The position numbers were made by a program, and so were the translations under genes. A stretch of 64,000 bases of DNA, taken from Gordonia sp049847105 (GTDB lineage: Bacteria > Actinomycetota > Actinomycetes > Mycobacteriales > Mycobacteriaceae). The stretch covers positions 930,001 to 994,000 of the forward strand of contig NZ_JBNCNS010000001.1 in NCBI RefSeq assembly GCF_049847105.1, read 5' to 3'. Every line of letters starts with the position of its first letter. The first letter of the stretch is position 1. A model generated the notes under the pieces. That model worked only from the letters and a program-made list of their open reading frames with translations. It was not told the origin of the DNA and ran no database searches. Of the stretch, positions 18,956-28,113 are shown piece by piece.

Positions 18956-19770
18956 CCACCGGAAGATCGATCGAAAGGACAATCGTGAACTCCACGACGA
19001 CCAAGGCACCGAACAAGTCCTCGTCCGTGCGTCCGCCGTCGGCGCGATCCACGGCCAAGCGGTTGGCCGGCGCGGCGCCGTCGGTGCGGCGCGAGAAATC
19101 CGCTGAGTCGCCGAGCGATCCCGCGATCACACCGCTCTCCGACGACGACACCGACGCGACGGAACCGGCGCAGGTGAGCTCCGATCCGCCGGAGGTCACC
19201 GCCGACGACGAGGCAGCCACCTCCGATCACGAGGAAGAATCCGCCGCCGCCCCGACCCGTCGAGCGCGGGTCCGGGCCGCCCTCACCGGCCGCCGAACCC
19301 GGCGAATCTTCACCGTCGTCGTCACTTTGGTGGCCATCGTCGGTGTGGCACTTGCCGGTTGGTTCGGCATGGAGTGGAAGCAGGCTCGCGACGTCGACAA
19401 CGCTGCCACGGCCGCGAAGTCGGTCGCCGAGCAATACGCGGTCTCCCTGACCAGCGTCAGCGCCGACAGCGTCGACAAGGACTTCGCGACCGTTCTCGGC
19501 GGCGCCACCGGCGGATTCAAGGACATGTACGCGAAGTCGAGCGCGCAGTTGCGTCAGTTGCTCGTCGACAACAAGGCCGACGCGCAGGGAAAGGTCATCG
19601 CATCGGGCATCCAGTCGGCGACCACCGACAAGGTGGTGGTGCTCCTGTTCATCGACCAGACGGTACGCAACGCGTCCACTCCCGAGCCACGGATCGACCG
19701 CAGCCGTGTGGTGATGACGATGGACAAGGTCGGTGACCGATGGCTCGCATCCAAGGTCGACCTGCCGTGA
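18952..19770 (+). CDS. Mce-associated membrane protein (Mas), locus 1
   Basis: 272 residues if started at the ATGA overlap; a GTG at 18985 with a nearby GAAAGGA is an alternative start. A long charged, disordered N-terminus (about 110 residues) is followed by one membrane segment (IFTVVVTLVAIVGVALAGWF) and a small extracytoplasmic domain ending in WLASKVDLP. That layout, and the position after MceF, define Mce-associated proteins, which in mycobacteria stabilise the Mce complex. It is the last gene of the operon, convergent with cysQ. Confidence 0.88.
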   Translation: MTTGRSIERTIVNSTTTKAPNKSSSVRPPSARSTAKRLAGAAPSVRREKSAESPSDPAITPLSDDDTDATEPAQVSSDPPEVTADDEAATSDHEEESAAAPTRRARVRAALTGRRTRRIFTVVVTLVAIVGVALAGWFGMEWKQARDVDNAATAAKSVAEQYAVSLTSVSADSVDKDFATVLGGATGGFKDMYAKSSAQLRQLLVDNKADAQGKVIASGIQSATTDKVVVLLFIDQTVRNASTPEPRIDRSRVVMTMDKVGDRWLASKVDLP

Positions 19771-19826
19771 TCACCCACGACTGACCCTGCTCGCGCAGGT
19801 TCTCGTCGACTCCCAGAGGTGAGGGC

Positions 19827-20588
19827 TCAGGCGTCCGCGGAGGTGATCCCGATGATCGCGTCCCTGAGTTCCGGTCGGCAGATCACCAGGTCGGGCAAAT
19901 AGGTGTCGTCGCGGTTGTAGACGAGTTCCGAACCGTCGATCCGGCCACACCACAAGCCTTTTGCCTGGGCCACCGCAACGGGTGCCGCCGAGTCCCACTC
20001 GTATTGGCCACCTGCGTGCACGTAGGCGACGGCCTCGCCCCGGACAACCGCCATGGCCTTGGCGCCGGCAGAGCCCATCGCCAGCACCTCTCCGCCGATG
20101 GCATCGGCGACCGCCTGGGAGAAGACGGGCGGGCGAGAAGCGCTGACCACCACACGTGGCCGATCCCCCGCGGGCACGGCCGCGAGCCCGTCGGTCGGGG
20201 CCACCGGTTCGGTGTCGTCGAGGTAGGTGACGCCAAGAGCCGGGAGTGCCACCGCACCTGCGATGAGTCCGTCGGTCGCCGACCACAACGCCACGTGGAC
20301 CGCCCAGTCGGCGCAACCTTCGGTGCCGTATTCCCTTGTGCCGTCGACCGGATCGACGATCCAGACCCGGGCGGCGGTCAACCTCTGCTTGTCGTCGGCG
20401 GATTCCTCGGAGAGCACCGCGTCATCGCGCCGCTCGGCCGCCAGCCGAGCCAGGATGAACTCGTCGGACCGGAGATCGCCTGCCTTGCCGAGTTCCTTTC
20501 CGGCGAGCCCGCTGGTGGCACGGATCTCGAGGAGCAGTTCTCCTGCGGCGGTGGCCAGATCACCGGCGAGCACACGATCGGTGGACAA
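19827..20588 (-). CDS. cysQ: 3'(2'),5'-bisphosphate nucleotidase CysQ / inositol monophosphatase family
   Basis: 253 residues with both IMPase-family signatures: the metal-binding WIVDPVDGTREY and the C-terminal GGQYEWDSAAPVAVA. CysQ hydrolyses PAP (and PAPS) to AMP (APS), removing the by-product of sulfotransferases and PAPS reductase. It is 9 bp downstream of cysNC on the same strand, which supports this function over inositol phosphatase. No sulfite-reduction gene is present locally. Confidence 0.93.
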   Translation of the reverse strand: MSTDRVLAGDLATAAGELLLEIRATSGLAGKELGKAGDLRSDEFILARLAAERRDDAVLSEESADDKQRLTAARVWIVDPVDGTREYGTEGCADWAVHVALWSATDGLIAGAVALPALGVTYLDDTEPVAPTDGLAAVPAGDRPRVVVSASRPPVFSQAVADAIGGEVLAMGSAGAKAMAVVRGEAVAYVHAGGQYEWDSAAPVAVAQAKGLWCGRIDGSELVYNRDDTYLPDLVICRPELRDAIIGITSADA

Positions 20589-20597
20589 GTCGCTCTC

Positions 20598-22436
20598 CTA
20601 CAGTCCCAGGTTTCGGATGATCGATTCGGCCACGTCGACCGGCGAACCATCCGATGGTGTCACCACCACGTCGGCATGGCCGGGACGTTCGTAGGGTGAG
20701 TCGATCCCGGTGAACTGGCTGATCTCGCCGCGGCGCGCCTTGGCGTACAGGCCCTTCGGGTCACGTTCTTCACACACGTCGAGCGGTGTATCCACGAAGA
20801 TCTCGAAGAACGGCAGTCGCCGTTGCGCATGGATCTCGCGCGCCCGTTGCCTCTCCTCGGCGAACGGACTGATCAGCGAGACGATCGCGATCGCCCCCGC
20901 GTCGGCGAACAGGGCAGCGACCTCACTGGTTCGGCGGATGTTCTCCCGACGGTCGTCGTCGGAGAAGCCGAGGTCGACGTTGAGGCCGTGCCGGAGGTTG
21001 TCGCCGTCCATCAGGTACGCGGGGCGGCTCTCGGCCACCAGTCGGCGTTCGAGTTCGACGGCCAGCGACGACTTGCCGGAACCGGACAGTCCGGTGAGCC
21101 AGATGGTGGCGCCCTGATGGGTCCGCTGTTCACGCGACACCTTGGTGGTCTGCCACACCACGTGGCTGTCCTTGCTGACCGGCGCGGTGATCATGCCCGC
21201 CGCCACCGTCTTGTTGCTCCCCTCGTCGATGAGGATGAAGCTGCCGGTCTCCCGGTTCTTGCGGTAGGCGTCGAACATCACCGGCTGCTGCGTGTGCACG
21301 GTGATCCGCGCGATCTCGTTGAGCCCGAGGCTGGTCGCCTCCTCGTCACGGTGCAGCGTGTTGACGTCGAGGCGATAGTTCAGTCCGCTCACCTGCGCGC
21401 GGGTCAGCCGCGTGCCGCACATCATCTGATACCGGTTGCCCGGACGCAGTTCGGTGTCGTCGGCGAACCAGCACACCATCGCGTCGAGGTCGCGGCCGAC
21501 GTACGGACGGTTGTTCGGACGCGCCAGCATGTCGCCACGCACGATGTCGATCTCGTCGGCGAGTTCGATCGACACCGCCATCGTCGCGAACGCCTCGTCC
21601 ACCTTGGTGCCGCCGGGCCCCCAGATCTCGGTGATGGTCGTGCTGAATCCCCCGGGCAGGACGACGATCTCATCTCCTCGCGAGAACACGCCGCCGGCCA
21701 CCGTCCCGGCGTAGGCGCGGTGGTCGGCACCGTCGCTGCGCTGGGGCCGGATGACGTACTGCACCGGCATCCGCGCGTCGATCAGGTTGCGGTCCGAGGC
21801 GATGTAGACGTTCTCGAGGTGATTCAGGAGAGGGCGGCCCTCGTACCACGGCATGTTCACCGACTGCTCGACCACGTTGTCGCCCTGCAACGCAGACATC
21901 GGGATGAAGGTCAGGTCGATGACGTTGAGCTTGGCGGCAAAGGCGATGAAATCGTCACAGATCTCGTCGAACCGTTCCTGCGACCAGTCGACGAGGTCCA
22001 TCTTGTTCACACAGATCGTCAGGTGCGGAATACCCAGGAGCGACGAGAGGAACGCGTGCCGTCGGGTCTGTTCCAGCACCCCTTTCCGGGCATCGATGAG
22101 AATCATCGCCAGGTCGGAGGTCGAGGCGCCGGTGACCATGTTGCGCGTGTACTGCACGTGTCCCGGAGTGTCGGCGATGATGAACTTGCGCCTCGGGGTC
22201 GTGAAGTACCGGTAGGCGACGTCGATCGTGATGCCTTGTTCGCGTTCGGCCCGCAGACCGTCGGTGAGGAGCGCGAGGTTCGCATACTCGTCGCCACGCT
22301 CGGCACTCGTGCGCTCGATGGATTCGAGTTGGTCGGTGAAGATGCTCTTCGAATCGAAGAGCAGTCTGCCGATGAGGGTCGACTTGCCGTCGTCGACCGA
22401 TCCGGCCGTCGCCAGGCGAAGCAGTTCTTTGGGCAT
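20598..22436 (-). CDS. cysN: Bifunctional sulfate adenylyltransferase subunit 1 / adenylylsulfate kinase (CysNC)
   Basis: 612 residues from ATG 22436. The N-terminal GTPase part has GSVDDGKST (P-loop), ADTPGH and NKMD. The C-terminal part is an APS kinase with P-loop GLSGSGKSS and MDGDNLRHGL. CysN powers APS formation by CysD through GTP hydrolysis and the CysC domain phosphorylates APS to PAPS. This fused CysNC is the usual mycobacterial arrangement. The start overlaps the cysD stop by 1 nt (TGATG). Confidence 0.97.
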   Translation of the reverse strand: MPKELLRLATAGSVDDGKSTLIGRLLFDSKSIFTDQLESIERTSAERGDEYANLALLTDGLRAEREQGITIDVAYRYFTTPRRKFIIADTPGHVQYTRNMVTGASTSDLAMILIDARKGVLEQTRRHAFLSSLLGIPHLTICVNKMDLVDWSQERFDEICDDFIAFAAKLNVIDLTFIPMSALQGDNVVEQSVNMPWYEGRPLLNHLENVYIASDRNLIDARMPVQYVIRPQRSDGADHRAYAGTVAGGVFSRGDEIVVLPGGFSTTITEIWGPGGTKVDEAFATMAVSIELADEIDIVRGDMLARPNNRPYVGRDLDAMVCWFADDTELRPGNRYQMMCGTRLTRAQVSGLNYRLDVNTLHRDEEATSLGLNEIARITVHTQQPVMFDAYRKNRETGSFILIDEGSNKTVAAGMITAPVSKDSHVVWQTTKVSREQRTHQGATIWLTGLSGSGKSSLAVELERRLVAESRPAYLMDGDNLRHGLNVDLGFSDDDRRENIRRTSEVAALFADAGAIAIVSLISPFAEERQRAREIHAQRRLPFFEIFVDTPLDVCEERDPKGLYAKARRGEISQFTGIDSPYERPGHADVVVTPSDGSPVDVAESIIRNLGL

Positions 22437-23380
22437 CAGAAGTACCCCTCCTTCTTCCGATCCTCCATACCCGCTTCGGAGATGCGGTCGTCGGCGCGGG
22501 TGGCACCCCGTTCGGTGACCCGGGTGATCTCGATCTCCTCGACCACCTTCTCGATGGTGTCGGCCCCGCTGAGGACGCAGCCCGTGCACGTGGCGTCGCC
22601 GACGGTACGGAAACGGACCATCTCGGTCCTCGCCTCCTCCCCCGGGTACTGCTGCAGGAAACGGGTCTTGGCGAGCAGCATGCCGTCGCGCGGGATCACC
22701 TCACGTTGGTGCGCGTAGTAGATCGGCGGGAGTTCCATGTGCTCCGCACCGATGTACTGCCAGATGTCGAGTTCGGTCCAGTTGCTCAGTGGGAACACCC
22801 GGATGTGTTCGCCCTTGTGATGCCTGCCGTTGTACAGGTGCCAGAGTTCCGGGCGCTGGGCGCGCGGGTCCCAGGCGCCGAACTCGTCACGGAAACTGAA
22901 CACCCGCTCCTTGGCCCTGGCCTTCTCCTCGTCCCGCCGGGCACCGCCGAACACCGCGTCGAACCGGTTCTCGGTGATGCCACGAAGGAGTGCGGTGGTC
23001 TGCAGCCGGTTGCGGCTCGTGCCCGGACCGGTGTCCTCGACGACCCGTCCCGCATCGATGTCGTCCTGGACGGAGCTGACCACCAGTCGCACACCGGTCT
23101 GCTCGACGACCCGGTCACGGAAGTCGATGACCTCGTCGAAATTGTGTCCGGTGTCGACATGCATCAGCGGGAACGGCACCGGGGCCGGCCAGAACGCCTT
23201 GCGCGCCAGGTGAAACATCACCACCGAGTCCTTGCCTCCGGAGAACAGCAGTACCGGCCGCTCGAAGGTGGCGGCCACCTCCCGGATGATGTGGACCGAC
23301 TCGGCCTCGAGCGCATCCAGGTGGGTCAATTCGTACCCGTGGTGCACGCGATGACCTGTCGCGTCTGCCGTGCTCGACAC
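22436..23380 (-). CDS. cysD: Sulfate adenylyltransferase subunit 2 (CysD)
   Basis: 314 residues from GTG 23380. This start was chosen because an AAGGAG ribosome site (23388-23393) lies 7 nt upstream; an ATG at 23398 would place that site inside the gene. The PP-loop LLFSGGKDS of the ATP-pyrophosphatase fold is present, as are THLDALEAESVHIIRE and the C-terminal GCVLSGADT. It forms APS from ATP and sulfate with CysN. It is first gene of cysD-cysNC-cysQ and lies back-to-back with an IclR-type regulator 48 bp away. Confidence 0.96.
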   Translation of the reverse strand: MSSTADATGHRVHHGYELTHLDALEAESVHIIREVAATFERPVLLFSGGKDSVVMFHLARKAFWPAPVPFPLMHVDTGHNFDEVIDFRDRVVEQTGVRLVVSSVQDDIDAGRVVEDTGPGTSRNRLQTTALLRGITENRFDAVFGGARRDEEKARAKERVFSFRDEFGAWDPRAQRPELWHLYNGRHHKGEHIRVFPLSNWTELDIWQYIGAEHMELPPIYYAHQREVIPRDGMLLAKTRFLQQYPGEEARTEMVRFRTVGDATCTGCVLSGADTIEKVVEEIEITRVTERGATRADDRISEAGMEDRKKEGYF

Positions 23381-23412
23381 TGACCAACTCCTTGACATGT
23401 CGGATATTCGAC

Positions 23413-23426
23413 ACTCAGTATTGAGT
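23413..23426. promoter_or_regulatory. Inverted repeat in the cysD / IclR-type regulator gap (candidate operator)
   Basis: ACTCA-GTAT-TGAGT is a perfect 5-bp inverted repeat in the 48-bp gap between cysD (minus) and the IclR-type gene (plus). It ends 2 bp before the regulator's GTG, so it could overlap both promoters and serve autoregulation. This is inferred from position. Confidence 0.4.
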
Positions 23427-23428
23427 AT

Positions 23429-24343
23429 GTGACACAAACCGTAGGTGAGTCGTCTGGCGCGAGTCAACCGTCGCGCGCCGGCGCTTCACCTCCCACCGCC
23501 CGCGTCATCAGCATCATCGAACTCCTCGCCGATCCGGCCAGGCAATCGATGACGCTTGCCGAGATTGTCCGCCAGATCGGGTTGTCGCGCGCCACCGCCC
23601 ACGCGATCGTCGGCGAACTGGTCGAACGCGGTTGGCTGTTCAGAGGCCCCGCGTCGAACACCTACGGGATCGGTCCGGGATTCGTCGCGCTCGCCCGGTC
23701 TGCGGACAACGCGGATCACCTGAGTCGATGGGCGGCTACTGCCGCGCGGGCACTGAGCGACCGATTGTCGATCCCCTGCTTCGTCGCCCGACGTACCGCC
23801 CGCGATTCGATCACCGTGGCCGAACACGCGGTACCCGATCACCTCACCGACGGCGGCGACGCATCGCCGTGGTTCCGCCATGGTCAGCGCATCCGGCTGC
23901 GCCCGCCGATCTGCCGGGAGTTCGTCGCATGGGAGTCGGCGGAGGCCCGGGCCGACTGGATCGCCCAGGCTCCGGAGCCGACACGCACACGGCTGCGAGT
24001 GGTCCTCGACGTCATCGCCGAGCGCGGTTACTCGATCGAGCGGATGACCGACGATCACGTCGCGATGGTCGATGCGCTGAGCTCGCTCGACACGATGTCG
24101 GACGGCCTGCGCGCCAAGGTCGGCGACCTGCTGACCGAACTGTCGGTGATCGACTACCTCCCCGACGAGCTGACCGGAGACGTCGCCGCGGTCACGATCG
24201 GCGCTCCGATCAGGGATGCGAACCGGGGGGTGGTGGCCTCGATCGTCGCCTGCCCCAACACGACGATGCCGGCGGCCGAGCTGACGGCCATCGCCGAGGC
24301 TACGCGAGCGGCCGCCGACCGGATCTCCGAACAGTTGCGGTAG
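23429..24343 (+). CDS. IclR-type helix-turn-helix transcriptional regulator
   Basis: 304 residues. After a Ser/Ala-rich leader, the HTH MTLAEIVRQIGLSRATAHAI (about 41-60) and wing GRGWLF-like segment resemble IclR proteins. The C-terminal effector domain is divergent and poorly conserved. The GTG at 23429 has no ribosome site, suggesting a leaderless mRNA or a downstream start. It is divergent from cysD-cysNC-cysQ, so control of sulfate activation is a reasonable but unproven guess. Confidence 0.72.
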   Translation: MTQTVGESSGASQPSRAGASPPTARVISIIELLADPARQSMTLAEIVRQIGLSRATAHAIVGELVERGWLFRGPASNTYGIGPGFVALARSADNADHLSRWAATAARALSDRLSIPCFVARRTARDSITVAEHAVPDHLTDGGDASPWFRHGQRIRLRPPICREFVAWESAEARADWIAQAPEPTRTRLRVVLDVIAERGYSIERMTDDHVAMVDALSSLDTMSDGLRAKVGDLLTELSVIDYLPDELTGDVAAVTIGAPIRDANRGVVASIVACPNTTMPAAELTAIAEATRAAADRISEQLR

Positions 24344-24473
24344 GCACCACCCGACGGTACGAAAGCGCACGTCCCCCATTCGTCCGACACACCAGTCACA
24401 ACACCATCACAGTTCCCATAACTCGCAAATACCCCATGTCGGGCAGGTCGCCACATCGGCTACGGTCCCCGAC

Positions 24474-24977
24474 ATGTCACAGCTCCCTCGCCCCTCGACC
24501 CACGAAACCCCAGGCTCCACGCGTCGTCGTCGCCTCACCATCGCCCTCCTCGCCGCCGCCGCCGCGATCGGACTCGGCGCCGTGGCGCCCACCACCGCGT
24601 CCGCAGAGACGGTCGTGCCGCTCGACCGGTGCTGGGGAGTGAGTCCGAACATCGTCGACCAGCCGTTCAGCACTGCGCGACTGTTCGTGAGTCCCAACGG
24701 GCGCGGTCGCGTCACCGCTGCCGTCCGCGACGTCTCCAGCTTCTGGACACCGACCGGCGGATACCAATCGGCCGGACGACTCGAGTGGCACAACCTCTCG
24801 ACCGGCAAGAAGGGCGTCGCATTCGACACCGCGCAGATCAGATTGTTCGTCGGCGGACCCACGTTCCGGCTCGACACCGGACCCGGAACGGTTCGGGTCA
24901 CGTTCAGCGCCGTGAATCGCAACGCGTTGTGGGCGATACCGAGCACCTCCTGTAGCGGGACCATGCGCGTGGGCTGA
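24474..24977 (+). CDS. Secreted hypothetical protein
   Basis: 167 residues with a clear signal peptide: RRRR then a hydrophobic run LTIALLAAAAAIGLGAVAP and an ASA-type cleavage site near residue 43. The mature part of about 125 residues has two Cys (CWG near its start, SCSG near its end), which could form a disulfide, and a beta-rich pattern. No recognised family. It stands alone between the IclR-type gene and the enoyl-CoA hydratase operon. The 130-bp gap upstream shows no obvious regulatory motif. Confidence 0.75.
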   Translation: MSQLPRPSTHETPGSTRRRRLTIALLAAAAAIGLGAVAPTTASAETVVPLDRCWGVSPNIVDQPFSTARLFVSPNGRGRVTAAVRDVSSFWTPTGGYQSAGRLEWHNLSTGKKGVAFDTAQIRLFVGGPTFRLDTGPGTVRVTFSAVNRNALWAIPSTSCSGTMRVG

Positions 24978-25024
24978 CCGAGTCCCCGATCACGCCGCCC
25001 GGAGCGAGCAACACCCGACTACCA

Positions 25025-25038
25025 ACCAAGCACTTGCT
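25025..25038. promoter_or_regulatory. KstR2-type operator (ACCAAGCACTTGCT)
   Basis: The sequence matches AnCAAGnnCTTGnT, the KstR2 consensus as I recall it, at every fixed position. It ends 16 bp before the enoyl-CoA hydratase start. KstR2 represses genes for cholesterol C/D-ring (HIP) breakdown and is relieved by HIP-CoA. Binding here is predicted only. Confidence 0.7.
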
Positions 25039-25054
25039 AGGTTACGCTCGGGGC

Positions 25055-25975
25055 ATGAGTGATGCCGTCATCCCGCCCGCACTCGGCCCCGACGACCTCG
25101 GGCCGGATTCGACACCCGTCGCCTACGAGGTCGGCGGCCCCGAAGGCGCTGTCGCCTACGTGACGCTGAACCGGCCCGATTACCGCAACGCCCAGAACTC
25201 CGTGATGACGTATTCACTGGATGCGGCGTTCCGCAAGGCCGTCGACGACGCGGCGGTAAAGGTCGTGGTGCTCCGCGCGAACGGCAAGCACTTCTCGGCC
25301 GGTCACGACATCGGTACCCCGGAACGCGACTTCGACACCTTCTACGACAACGTCGCCACCCTGCACTGGGACCACACCGACAAGTCGGGGGCAGATCAGC
25401 GTCTCGCCCGCGAGATGGAGGTCTACATGGGCATGTGCCGCCGTTGGCGTGAGATGCCCAAGCCGGTCATCGCCCAGGTCCACGGTGCCTGCATCGCGGG
25501 CGGTCTGATGCTCGCGTGGATCTGCGACTTCATCGTGGCCTCCGACGATGCATTCTTCTCCGATCCCGTTGCCCGCATGGGCATCCCGGGCGTTGAGTAC
25601 TTCGCGCATGCCTACGCGCTGGGTACTCGCCGCGCGAAGGAGATCCTGTTCACCGGCGAACGGTTCACCGCCACACAAGCTGCCGAGTGGGGCATGGTCA
25701 ACCACGTCGTGCCCCGGGATGAACTGTCCGCCAAGGTCGACGCGATCGCCGAGAAGATGGTCGCGATGCCGATGCAGGGACTCTTCCTGAGCAAGAAGGC
25801 CGTCAACATCTGCGAGGACCAGATGGGCCTGCGCAACTCGATGGACTCGGTGTTCGGGTGGCATCACTTCGCGCATGCGGCCAACTCCGAGTCGGGCGGC
25901 GATTCGCTCGGCGGCATGGATGCCAAGTCGATGAAGGCGAGTGGGGCGTCGGCATCCAACGGGTCGGGGAGCTGA
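25055..25975 (+). CDS. Enoyl-CoA hydratase/isomerase family protein
   Basis: 306 residues from ATG 25055. The crotonase fold shows the CoA/oxyanion segments GKHFSAGHDIG and VHGACIAGGLMLAW, followed by DPVARMGIPGVE. It is longer than ordinary enoyl-CoA hydratases (about 260), with an N-terminal extension and a Ser/Gly-rich tail. It is the first gene of a four-gene set with three acyl-CoA dehydrogenases, with a KstR2-type box just upstream. The set recalls echA13-fadE17-fadE18 and fadE31-32-33 of M. tuberculosis; which one is the ortholog cannot be settled by eye. Confidence 0.9.
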   Translation: MSDAVIPPALGPDDLGPDSTPVAYEVGGPEGAVAYVTLNRPDYRNAQNSVMTYSLDAAFRKAVDDAAVKVVVLRANGKHFSAGHDIGTPERDFDTFYDNVATLHWDHTDKSGADQRLAREMEVYMGMCRRWREMPKPVIAQVHGACIAGGLMLAWICDFIVASDDAFFSDPVARMGIPGVEYFAHAYALGTRRAKEILFTGERFTATQAAEWGMVNHVVPRDELSAKVDAIAEKMVAMPMQGLFLSKKAVNICEDQMGLRNSMDSVFGWHHFAHAANSESGGDSLGGMDAKSMKASGASASNGSGS

Positions 25976-25976
25976 C

Positions 25977-27143
25977 ATGGATCTGTACTTCGACGACGAC
26001 GCCGAGGAATTCCGCACGGAGGTGCGGTCGTGGCTGGCCGAACATGTTCCCGCCGAACCACTCCCGTCGATGGACACCGCAGAGGGCTTCGAGGCGCACC
26101 GGGAATGGGAACGAACGATGGCCGCCGACCGGATGTCGGTGGTCAGCTGGCCCGAGGAATACGGGGGCCGCGACGTCCCCCTGCTGCACTGGGTGATCTT
26201 CGAGGAGGAGTACTACCGCTCGGGCGCGCCCGGCCGGGTCAGCCAGAACGGCATCTTCCTGCTCGCCCCCACATTGTTCGAACATGCCAACCCCGATCAG
26301 CTCGCCCGCATCCTGCCGCGCATGGCGCGTGCCGACGACATCTGGGGTCAGGCGTGGAGCGAACCCGAGGCGGGCAGCGACCTCGCCTCGCTACGGTCGA
26401 CGGCGACCCGTACCGACGGCGGGTGGCTGCTCAACGGGCAGAAGACCTGGAGTTCGCGATCGAGCTTCGCCGACTGGGCGTTCGGCCTGTTCCGCACCGA
26501 CAAAGCGGCCCAGCGCCACAAGGGACTCACGTACTTCATGTTCGACCTGCGCAGTCCGGGCGTCACGGTACGGCCGATCGCGCAGCTCGACGGCGAGCCC
26601 GGCTTTGCCGAACTCTTCCTCTCCGATGTCTTCGTCCCCGACGACCCGGCCGACCCCGGCGACTCCGGCGTCATCGGTGAGATCGACAACGGCTGGCGCG
26701 TGGCCATGAGCACCGCGGCCAACGAACGCGGTCTCTCGCTACGCTCCCCCGGCCGCTTCCTGGCGGCCACCGATCGTCTGGTGGACCTGTGGAAGCGCAA
26801 TCGCGACTCGGTGCCGTCGACGGCGAATGTCGATGCCCGCGTTGCCGATGCGTGGATCGGCGCCCGGGCCTACGAGCTCTCGACGTACCAGACGGTCAGC
26901 CGTCTCGCCGCAGGCGGCCAGCTGGGTATGGAATCGTCGATCAACAAGGTGTTCTGGTCGCAGTGGGACATCGCCACGCACGAGACCGCCCTCGACCTCC
27001 AGGGTGTCGACGCCGAACTCGACGACGCCTGGATGGACGGCTACCTCTTCTCGCTGTCCGGTCCGATTTACGCCGGTACCAACGAGATCCAGCGCAACGT
27101 CATCGCGGAACGGCTGCTCGGCCTCCCGCGTGGGGACAGGTGA
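25977..27143 (+). CDS. Acyl-CoA dehydrogenase (alpha-type FadE subunit)
   Basis: 388 residues, starting 1 bp after the hydratase stop. ACAD hallmarks: WSEPEAGSDLAS substrate/flavin loop, QKTWSS, and the C-terminal IYAGTNEIQRNVIAERLLG. This full-length form resembles the alpha subunits of actinobacterial alpha2-beta2 steroid acyl-CoA dehydrogenases, which pair with a shorter neighbour lacking some flavin contacts. The two following genes are the likely beta partners. The reaction would be FAD-dependent alpha,beta-desaturation of a steroid-derived acyl-CoA. Confidence 0.92.
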   Translation: MDLYFDDDAEEFRTEVRSWLAEHVPAEPLPSMDTAEGFEAHREWERTMAADRMSVVSWPEEYGGRDVPLLHWVIFEEEYYRSGAPGRVSQNGIFLLAPTLFEHANPDQLARILPRMARADDIWGQAWSEPEAGSDLASLRSTATRTDGGWLLNGQKTWSSRSSFADWAFGLFRTDKAAQRHKGLTYFMFDLRSPGVTVRPIAQLDGEPGFAELFLSDVFVPDDPADPGDSGVIGEIDNGWRVAMSTAANERGLSLRSPGRFLAATDRLVDLWKRNRDSVPSTANVDARVADAWIGARAYELSTYQTVSRLAAGGQLGMESSINKVFWSQWDIATHETALDLQGVDAELDDAWMDGYLFSLSGPIYAGTNEIQRNVIAERLLGLPRGDR

Positions 27144-27147
27144 CACC

Positions 27148-28113
27148 ATGGAATTCCTCCTCTCCGATGTGCACGACGACCTGGGCTCCACGGTCGACGC
27201 CCTGCTCACCAAGGCCGATGTCGCGTCGCGCGCCCGCGCGTGGGCCGACGGCGATCCGCAACCGGCTACCGAGGTGTTCGCCACGCTGGCCGAGACCGGG
27301 ATCAGCGGCCTGCTGATCGACGAGTCGTCGGGCGGCTCGTCGGCCGGCGCCATCGAGATGGCCGTCGCCATGGAACAGATCGGACGCCACGCCCTCCCCG
27401 GACCGGTCATCGAGACCATCGCGGTGCTGCCCGTGTTGTTCCACGCCGCGAACATCACCGGGGAACGTCTGAGCGCCTTGGCCGAAGGGTCCATCGCCAC
27501 CTGCGCCATCCCACCGATCGCACCGATGGCCCCCGTCACCGACGTCGCCTACCTCGTGCGCGACGGCGTGCTCAGCACGGCCACCGTCGGCGAACCGGTG
27601 GCGACCGTCGATCCGACCCGCATGGTCGCCGAGCTGACCCCGGGCGAGGTACTGGCCGAAGGCGTTTCCGTCGACGATGCGATCGACATCGGCATCTTGG
27701 CGGCGGCCGCTCAGCTGCTCGGCATGGCAGGCTCGATGCTCACCCTCGCCGCCGACTATGCGCAGGCGCGCAAGCAGTTCGGTCGTCCGATCGGCTCCTT
27801 CCAGGCGGTCAAGCACCACCTCGCCGACGTCGCGATCGCGATCGAGATGGCACGACCCCTGGTCCACGCCGCCGCTCTCGGGATCGACGGTCTGGCGCCG
27901 GAGGACACCGACACCCGTCGGGACGTCGCCGCGGCCAAGGTCGCTGCCGGCGACGCTGCCCACCTCGCCTCGCGCCGGGCGCTGCAGGTGCTGGGAGCCA
28001 TCGGCTACACCACCGAGCACGACCTGTCTCTCTACCTGACCAAGACGCGTGCGCTGCTCACCGCGTGGGGAACTCCCGCGGTCCTGCGGCAGCGAGTACT
28101 GGAGTCGTTGTGA
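27148..28113 (+). CDS. Acyl-CoA dehydrogenase family protein (beta-type FadE subunit)
   Basis: 321 residues from ATG 27148, 4 bp after the previous stop. It is shorter than a normal ACAD (about 380). The middle beta-domain is much reduced, and the WSEPEAGSD-type loop is missing. The C-terminal helical domain keeps the flavin-contact segment ARKQFGRPIGSFQAVKHHLAD. This is the pattern of beta subunits in heterotetrameric FadE enzymes, so it probably needs the preceding alpha subunit. It overlaps the next gene by 4 nt (GTGA). Confidence 0.9.
   Translation: MEFLLSDVHDDLGSTVDALLTKADVASRARAWADGDPQPATEVFATLAETGISGLLIDESSGGSSAGAIEMAVAMEQIGRHALPGPVIETIAVLPVLFHAANITGERLSALAEGSIATCAIPPIAPMAPVTDVAYLVRDGVLSTATVGEPVATVDPTRMVAELTPGEVLAEGVSVDDAIDIGILAAAAQLLGMAGSMLTLAADYAQARKQFGRPIGSFQAVKHHLADVAIAIEMARPLVHAAALGIDGLAPEDTDTRRDVAAAKVAAGDAAHLASRRALQVLGAIGYTTEHDLSLYLTKTRALLTAWGTPAVLRQRVLESL

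Noticed and set aside
20823..22718. A 631-codon open frame on the plus strand
   Set aside because: It is antisense to cysNC and part of cysD; composition is that of a shadow frame.
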